DNA of 64,000 nt from Euonymus europaeus. Lineage: Eukaryota; Streptophyta; Magnoliopsida; Celastrales; Celastraceae. The stretch is taken from NCBI GenBank assembly GCA_963580455.1, contig OY756958.1:29772501-29836500 (forward strand), given 5' to 3'. The translations under genes and the position numbers were made by a program. How positions within the stretch are numbered: the first letter of the stretch is position 1; the number at the start of each line of letters is the position of its first letter. The notes below the pieces were generated by a model, which did no database searches, was not told where the DNA came from, and worked only from the letters and a program-made list of their open reading frames with translations. Of the stretch, positions 56,198-64,000 are shown piece after piece.

Positions 56198-59100
56198 TTA
56201 TGTTCCAACTTGGTGGAAAAAACTCAGACCTATCTGCCGTTTCACATGATCTGGTATCAATTTGTTGATCAGCTCAGGAGATGACCCAGATAACTGCACC
56301 CAAAATAATGCAATTAGCTAAACGATGGCTTCAATGTGTGATTTGTTAAAGACCATAGGTATACTGTAACATAAGAACTAGAAAACATACTTCCTGTTTA
56401 AAGTTAAAAAGAGGCGGAAAAGGTCGGCCATTTGGTAGGCGAGCGTTGGGTTCGCGTAATTCATCAAAGAAAGGATGTGCACATGCTTCTAGCTGAGATA
56501 ACAGGAGGACATACAAGTTAGTAAAAGTCAATGGAAAAAACTAGATCCTCCTTCAAGTTTTAATTACAAGTTAGAGCGTGCACATGCTTCTACTACCCCT
56601 CGCCAAAGACAATAGAATAGTGGACTCCTAAATGAACAATGGAATAAATTCCACACAAGTGGCAATATCCATACAACAGAAATCAACAAATGATTAAACT
56701 CACCGCAGTGCAGCGAAGACTTGGTGAGTATTGCAGTAGTCTCGAAGCAAGATCAATTGCCTCCGGAGGCATTCGCTTGTGGAATACCTAAATGCAAATA
56801 TAATGTTGTTATCACAACCATCTTTTTTGGGCTGACGAATTATGAACTGAAAAACTTTTTGCAAGGGAGCAATGTCATACACTCTAAAAATGAGCACACA
56901 CCAAAGAGAAAAGGCAGGGGGGTTGGGGTGGGGAACATAAAATGAACATTGGCATGATAGAAATTTTGGGAAAGAAAAGAAAAGGATAACAAGGTGGCAA
57001 TACTGCCTCTGCGAGAAATGCTAAATGAAAAATCACAAACCTTGTGCCAAGGGTGTGCTTTTATCTGTGGAAATCTGAAATCAGTATAATTGGGATTCAT
57101 ACAACGAATTTCTTCCCTAGTTGGAGTACCAAGAACCTAGAGGAAAACATAAAATGAGTTAACATAGTGATACTTCCTCATCTTCAATCAGAACCATCTT
57201 CAAGTATTAGCATACAAACTGTACCTTGATAATTTCCACAAGCTGGTCGACTGCATTTTCCCCAGGAAACAATGGCTGCCAAATTATTGTCTTTAAATAG
57301 TTGCTCACAAATACTGACGGGACGTGTAAAATATTTGTTGCATTTACAAAATACAGACCTGTCCCAGAAGAAGCTCAGCTAAGACACAACCAGCAGACCA
57401 GATATCAATCGAGGTGGTATACTCGGTGGCACCAAATATAAGTTCTGGAGCACGGTAGAAACGTGAACATATATATGATATGTTAGCTTCGCCTTTAACC
57501 TGATAACAGAAGGAGATGCATGGTAATTGCATGAAGCTTTCTACAGGGAAAATTGAGGGGAAAAAACTGAAATGATCACATTAACGGCATAAAGTTACAA
57601 GTTTCATTTTCTGATACAGAAAGTGTATGAAGCTAACTAGTGCCAACTTATTTCAGTGATCCCTACATCAGATAATCCAACAGGCAGAATGATCAAGAGC
57701 AATATAAAAGCTTTCACCTCAGGTAATTGCCATAACTTCGAAGTAAGAATAGAGGACTGACCACCAAGAAGATAAACTTTTTTGGAAGGAAAAACAATGG
57801 GAAGACTAATATCTCCAAAAGCCGATGCGCTTAAGAGATAATGCGCTATTCAGTGCATGCATTCACAAGTGTCAATGACAAGCCTCAACAGTCATCATCA
57901 AAACTCAACAGACATGAGGGACGCTTAACGTACTTTTCTATTCTTATATTCCCCAAGAAAAAATAATTCAATGATTGCTGGTTAGCAAGATAAACCATAT
58001 GAAAACTGATGAGGGTACCAGACAACTTACAAGTACTTTGGCACTTCCAAAGTCACAGAGCTTAATCTGATGAGTAAAAGGATCAACCTGCACAGAGACA
58101 ATTAAGTGATTAACTTCAGCCAAAGAGGGAGAGAAAAAGGGCTTCTGATTTCTTCAGAGCAAGCAATAACAAGTCAGGAATACCAGGATATTTTGAGGCT
58201 TCAAATCTCTGTGACAAACTCCAGGAACAGCATGAATATATGCCAATCCTCTGAAAATCTGAATAATATTCCTGAATTAATATTGAGAATATGTGACAAA
58301 TAAACCTAAAAGTGAGTATTGCCAATACCTGATACATGTAAAGTTTGATAAATATGAGCGGCATTGTCTGTTTTGCACTGCTGTAGTGCTTTAAGACCTT
58401 ATACATGCTCTCCGGGACAAACTCCATGACCAAGTTGAGAAACAATTCATTCTTACTAGTCGTGGAAAAGAAACAATGCTTCAAAGACACCACATTAGGA
58501 TGATCCATCACACGCATCAACTGCAGTTCACGATTCTTATATCTCCTGTCCTGCAAGACCTTTTTTATTGCCACGGTCTCCCCAGTTTCCAAGCATTTCG
58601 CCTACAAGAAATAAGAATAGCAACATTAGCATGTTAAAGTGAACCAAGACATAAACTAGGATCAATAAAGACAGTCTAAGTTTACCTGGAAAACAATTCC
58701 AAATGATCCAGTCCCCACAACACGCTCTGCCATGTAACTAATGGTCTGTAAATTTCGAAAATAACGTCGTCAGCACTCTTCAGCTATGCCAGGATCTAAG
58801 ATCTAACTTTCCAAGCTACGATATAATTCATGCTTTGACATCTAACACAATTAATTTTGCGTGTAAAGAGCAATAATAAAAAGAATTGCTACCTGTTTAG
58901 GTTCTCCATTTTTGCCCCCAATTGTTGTGGAAATGATGTGACCAGTAACGGGATCGTTTGCATCCATAACATGGGCAGCTGCAATCTCCTGAAAATGAAA
59001 ACACAATTAGATCTCAATCAAGGATATTTTTAGAAATAATATAAAAACATACACTATCTATAGCAGAATTTTTTTTTATAATATCTATAGCAGAATTATC

Positions 59101-59774
59101 GCAAGAAAAATTACAATCCATACACGAAAAAATGAGCTCAACAAAATCCGAACAAACCACAATAAAAGTAAGATGTATGATTTAAATACTACTCCACCCA
59201 CAGGCTCAAAGAATAGATTTGAAAACATTGTAGCAGCATAATTGAATCCTCAGAATTATAGATGAATGAGAAAAAAAAATCAAAAAGATGTTAGATCGGG
59301 ACAACCAACAAAGGGAAACAAACAATATAATATGCACGTAGTGTTTGGCCCACAAGCTCACAGCACCAGATCAAGAAATAGGAACCATCTATACCGATTC
59401 TTTGTTTGGCAGTCGAGAAAACGGTTTAAATTGAAGGAAAATTCCCAAATCCATCAGATTTTCTGTCAAAACAAAGCCCAAAATATATTTATTCCCTTTC
59501 ACAGACCCAGATTTTTCCAAATTATAGACGAGAGAAGGAGAAGAAAAAAAAGTAGGACTAGAAAAAAAATCTCACGCCCTCACTTTCCTTTTCTCATACA
59601 CGGAAAAATAACGCTAATAGAAAAATAATTTCTTACTCTTCTGTTTCTCTACGTATCATTCTCTCGAGAAAACCGATAACGAAAAAAAAACAAAATATGC
59701 AAATTCCCAGAGACGAAAGGGGATCAGAATAAGCAAAACAGAGAAGAAGAGAGTGATACCTTATCCTCAGCCAT
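56198..59774 (-). CDS. BIN2-like: GSK3/SHAGGY-like kinase, BIN2-type
   Basis: Twelve coding exons: 59774-59760, 58988-58893, 58745-58686, 58601-58329, 58258-58184, 58087-58031, 57499-57359, 57275-57225, 57136-57041, 56787-56704, 56492-56391, 56293-56198; 381 aa (Arabidopsis BIN2 is 380). All boundaries are phase 0. Motifs: glycine loop GTGSFG (48-53), catalytic lysine in VAIKK (70), HRD (164-166), DFG (185-187), activation-loop Tyr201 in [12 protein letters not shown] and TREE (262-265), the site changed in the bin2-1 gain-of-function allele. Nearly identical to BIN2 over the kinase core, so group II SHAGGY kinase. It phosphorylates BZR1/BES1 factors and represses brassinosteroid responses when the hormone is absent. 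Matches At4g18710 in the conserved block. Confidence 0.95.
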
Positions 59775-62219
59775 AGAGAAAGAGGTTGTTCAGATTATCA
59801 TTCAGTTTTGGAGATCGTGGTGTGGTGACGAGATAGAAGGGGGAGAAGGAAAGGGAGGTCCGTCAAGAGAGAGAAAGAATCCAACAAGCAAAACCATGTG
59901 ATTCCAGCTGAATTTTATTAGTTTTCTTGGTTTGGTCTCCCTCTCCTACTTTTCCGTCCTCTAGCTTTTCATGTCTCAATTTCCATAAAGCCCTCCTACT
60001 CTCTGTTTTAATTACGATAATGGTATTTTTGAATTCCTACTACTAACTACTAAGCCGACGGTGTGGTCCTATCCTGTTTTAGTAGATGTTAACCTTTCGC
60101 CGGATAAAGAAACAGTAACTACTCCTACTAGTCTACTACTCAACTACAGCATTATTGTTCTGTCACAATATTCGAAGTACGTTGACCAGGTATTTACTTT
60201 TTGTAAGAATACAAATGTTTATGTGCTGTCCTTTCAATGACAGATAAAACAACAGTTCATCCTAGGTTATTATTTAGACAAGTTGCTGTAATCCTACTCT
60301 GGTTGATGGTTTTTTAACCAAAAACTCTAGCCTGATTGAGGTGGCAGTGCATGTGAATGCCATTATTTCAAGCACATTCCTTTTGCATCAGGAAGGGCAG
60401 CGCCACTCATCAAATTTCAACCAGAGTCTTTTGTGTAAGCTAACGAAGAAATTCTTTTTTCGTTGGAGTTTAACCTTTCGGTTACTTTATGTAACTGTGG
60501 CCAGTAACTTTTGAATGACCAAACAACAAAGGTGGGAAAAAGGGTTTTTTTTGTATTTCCAAATTGTCACTGTTGCTACTTTGACCGCTTCTCCGGCCCT
60601 GAGAGGGTTTTTGGTCAAAGTGAAAACTGCCTAGTTTTCGCAACTGCCAACTCTGATATACAGTCAGGTCGGTCATACAGTAAGCTTAACATTATTCAAC
60701 AAGATAAGTTTGACACGTGTCATGTGGAGCACTGTCCCACTAGACACGCAGAAAGCGAGTAAAGCAACTAAACGAAACACGTCCATGCATATTACAAAAC
60801 AGCCCAGGCGGCTCATGCTTAAAGGCTCATGAGGCCCAAGTAATGTAATCCGGCCCATTTACAGAGGGAGTTTTCTACACTTCTTGTGCTTGGTCATATT
60901 CTTTTTCATTTGATCCTTCATTAACGTTAACGTGTGTTTAGTAGAGAGGTGTTGAACGCGTTCCGCCAACAACAAACGCTTAACACTGCTCTATCACCAA
61001 ACTGGAATGGGAGGTCAGCGTGAAACGTCGACGTTTCCGTCGAAAATTAGTTCGCTCGTGTGGCGAGCTTTTGTTTAATTGATGTGTTATTTTCCACCAA
61101 ATGCCCTCTCTTTTATTCTTAGTCTTCATGATACAACACATGCGATTGTCGAGGGATTGAGGCAACAACTTTTATTCGTTGTTCTTTTTGTTCTCCGATT
61201 AAGGCATGCTTTTGCACTTTTATTCCCAAATAAGTCGATTATTGTGTTTTGATTGTTGGGGCTAAGGTTTGATCAACGGGTTTGTTGTATATTTGCCTTT
61301 TCCAGTGGGGGTGGTCAAAAGAGGTCTTTAGCGCTTGGGTATGCAAGTCTCTGCCTTTCTGCTGCAGGTCATTTGACAGGGGTAAAGTTTGTGGGCGGAG
61401 AATGTGGACTTTAGGGCTTTCTTTAAACTTCATGGGTTGGGCTTTATAGTTATTTTTATTAGTGAACCTACTAATTAATCAAATTCCTACAATTATGATA
61501 TTTTGATATGTGTTATATTTTTTCAAATTCAATTGGTCAGAAAATTCTTAATATTAAAAAAACTAAAAATTAGTTTTTACATTATATTAGTTTTATTATC
61601 AAAATACTTTAAAATGTCCTTAGTTGTAATTTGATCACCCCGTTTGTTTTAGAATATTTGTCACTCATACTCTCATACACTCTCAATTTTTATGTTTTAC
61701 GATAGTTTATACTCTATGAGACATACTCTAATCAAAAACGGATTAGATAGCTTATACTCACGAACACAGCTTATTTGACAACTTATACACTCGATTATAT
61801 TCAATCATGCTCTCTACCAAATAGAGCTATGAAAGAATAGTATATATATAGTCAGGGAAGCTCATGATAAATATTTGTTTTCACATATAATTACTAATTA
61901 CCAAAGAAAAAAAAATTGTTGATGATACACATTGGAAAGAAAATGTGAATCTCTCCCTAGGAAAGTAAAGGGCACGCTTATGTATATTTTCCCAAAGTCT
62001 TGGCATTCATTATAACTTTGGTGGGAATATGGCTTTGTGCAAGTTTCATTGGTCAACAATCACAGTATTTTATAACTATATTACATAATTGTTCCTACGT
62101 CTTTTAAAAGTTTTCAATTATTTTTTATTGTAATACTTTTTTTTAATTCTATCCACAAAATTAATCTAACAAAAAAATGAATCAAACATCTCATGAAATG
62201 CATTCTTTAAGAGTAAACT
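59775..62219. other. BIN2-like promoter side, no gene
   Basis: 2.4 kb without a supported coding region. The first part includes the kinase 5' UTR and promoter. A MITE-like repeat sits at 61641-61741. Confidence 0.5.
61641..61741. mobile_element. Short MITE-like repeat, copy C
   Basis: Same type and orientation as copy A: CGTTTGTTTTAGAATATTTG at the left, internal CACTCATACTCTCATACACT, right end ACATACTCTAATCAAAAACG. Confidence 0.75.
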
Positions 62220-63420
62220 CGATGCTTTCATGTTGTGTGATGATGAGGTAGTTGAAGATGGGATTTGTTGGAACCAGACCAGCAGTGGTACTTTTTCTGT
62301 TGGGTCGGCGTATTATTTGGCTACAAATTGGTCTGTATCAAATTTGGATCCATTGTGGCAGGTTATATGGAAGCTTGAGGTTCCTCAGCGGATTAGAATG
62401 TTTCTTTGGCTGGTTGCTCATCGAAAAATTATGTGTAATGCGGAGAGGGTAAAAAGACGATTTACGGATAATCCTTACTGTGTGTTTTGCTCGGATCAAG
62501 TCGAGGATGTGGAGCATTTACTGCGTGGATGTTTTATGGCTAAGCACCTATGGCAGTTGCTTCTTTCTAGTCATGAGTTGGAGGGCCAAGTTAATTTGGA
62601 GTTCAAGGATTGGCTTTTGCACAATCTCAGAGGGACTTCTGGGCGTCACATAGGGAATAATTGGGGCATGGTTTTTGCTTTGACGGTTTGGTGGCTATGG
62701 AGGTGGCGGAATGATAAAGTTTTTAATGGGCTTGATCATCCAATGCAGTCTCGATTTATTTGGATTAAAAAGGCTGTGCATGAGGTGGAGGAAGCTTTTA
62801 AGAGGAATGTTTTAGTTCATGGGGACCTCAGACAAAGGAAGACCTTGCTGGTTGGGTGGTATCCTCCTGACCCTGGATGGGTTGCTTTGAACACGGATGG
62901 ATGTTGTAAAACTACAAGAAATCTAGCTGGGGGAGGAGGGCTCTTGCGTGACTCTGGGGGAGGATGGTTGAAGGGATTTTGTTTGAATATTGGTGATTGC
63001 TCGGCTTTGGAAGCGGAACTCTGGTCTGCTTTTCATGGGCTGACTTTGGCATGGAATGAGGGATATCGGCAGGTGCGGTATGAAACAGATTCTATCTTGG
63101 TGGCAAATTGGCTTAGAAAGGGGTCCTCTCCGTCTTTATCTTTTTTGAATTTGTTGAACGCTTGCCAAGAATTGTTGAGGAGGGACTGGACCGTGGAGGT
63201 ACTACATGTTTATAGAGAAAAAAATCAGGCTGCAGACTTGTTGGCTAGTGAAGGCATTAAAATGAGTAGAGGTGTTCATATCATCTTTGTTCCTCCTAGA
63301 GCTCTTCTGCCCTTTCTTACTGCAGATGTGGCATGTGTTGCATGGCCTCGCCAGGTTTCTTGCCTTGTGGGAGTTTAGATTGTTTTGGGTTCTCCCCTTC
63401 CGTTTGTTTTAAAAAAAAAA
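62220..63420 (+). mobile_element. LINE ORF2 3' fragment with open RNase H domain
   Basis: An uninterrupted 382-codon frame (62230-63378). The first part is the reverse-transcriptase zinc-binding region (VIWKLEVPQRIRMFLWLVAH, CVFCSDQVEDVEHLLRGCFM). The second is an RNase H domain with all acidic residues visible: D in LNTDGC, E in ALEAELWSAFHGL, D in ETDSIL and D in NQAADLLAS. An A run (about 63410-63421) marks the 3' end. The reverse transcriptase and endonuclease are missing, so it is 5'-truncated, but the absence of stops suggests a young copy. Confidence 0.85.
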
Positions 63421-64000
63421 AGATACACTTAGACATGTTATGGTCTAGAAATTACACATGAAAAATAAAAAAATAAAAAATAGGTCAAAAAAATCACTAA
63501 ATTTAAAAATTAGATTCCAAAAGTCTCTTCATCTCCTTCAAACCAACTCAAGGAGTCTCTCCATTTGCAGACCAAATTTTTTTTCCCTCTACACTACGGC
63601 CTTAATCACATCTAGCACCTCATCCCTCCAGGTGGAAAAACCATCCACATATGCAGCAAATTTTGCCAGGAGACATGAATTGCAGTTATCACAGTTATCT
63701 TTGAATTTCTTTGTTTTTACTCTCTCCCACAAATAGATTTGATGGTTTCAGCAAAATAGAGTTCAATCTTTGCTTAGAGAATTAGTAGAAGATAGTCTTT
63801 GAATCGAGTTCCGTGACCGATTAATTGGAGGAGTCTTTGATGACATGGCGAAGAAATCTGACCGGACATAGATTTAGCCACCTTGAACTCCTAAATTTCC
63901 TTTTTTAATAGATCTAGTCATTTTTTATTTTATTTTTGATAAAAGATGACGTCACTTCCTAAATTTTATTAAATACCCTCACTTATGGCGGAGGAAAACC
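63421..64000. other. Right edge, no gene seen
   Basis: AT-rich sequence after the LINE tail. Short ORFs only, without recognisable motifs. Confidence 0.5.

Noticed and set aside
62220..63420. Possible functional host gene with RNase H domain
   Set aside because: The zinc-binding region plus RNase H order and the A-rich tail are those of LINE ORF2; no upstream exons or promoter were seen.

Overview
The window is nuclear DNA of a eudicot plant. The evidence is GT-AG introns, AT-rich intergenic DNA, plant-only families (WRKY, CESA, DYW-class PPR, DUF1685), a MIR399 cluster and many plant L1-type LINE, hAT and PIF/Harbinger remnants. I cannot name the species. Exon models were built by hand from splice signals and reading-frame continuity; every multi-exon model given here closes in frame.

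Left part (1-8 kb): a small conserved plant protein of unknown function, a group IIe WRKY factor (WRKY65-like), and a short HLH protein with an ACT-like C-terminus, all on the minus strand.

MIR399 region (9-19 kb): four MIR399 hairpins, three on plus and one on minus, plus a decayed arm. Each intact hairpin has a PHR1-type P1BS motif (GNATATNC) upstream, and three have a clear TATA box. The minus-strand copy and the last plus-strand copy are head to head. miR399 represses PHO2/UBC24 and so promotes phosphate uptake and transport. The spaces between the hairpins are filled with 5'-truncated LINEs, one of them interrupted by a 1.2-kb Harbinger-type element with TTA target duplications.

Middle (20-33 kb): a DUF1685 gene with a decayed copy of its 3' end, then a 10-exon WD40 gene (WDR53-like). 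Intron 4 of the WD40 gene holds a 4.36-kb hAT element with a broken transposase, and a second 0.94-kb hAT of the same family is nested inside the first. Both have 8-bp target duplications.

Right part (34-60 kb): CESA8 (secondary-wall cellulose synthase, +), RLP51/SNC2-like receptor-like protein (+), DOT4-like DYW-PPR editing factor (-), ribosomal protein L11/uL5 (-), tRNA-Glu(CTC) (-), a RING-CH membrane E3 ligase (-) and a BIN2-type GSK3 kinase (-). CESA8, RLP51, DOT4, RPL11 and BIN2 follow the same order as Arabidopsis At4g18780 to At4g18710 (recalled, not searched), so this is a conserved block. The right edge (62.2-63.4 kb) is a LINE 3' fragment with an open RNase H domain.

The most interesting parts are the MIR399 cluster with its divergent P1BS-bearing promoter, the nested hAT pair in the WD40 gene, and a LINE insertion carrying a 66-bp non-LINE segment that is also present 870 bp downstream.
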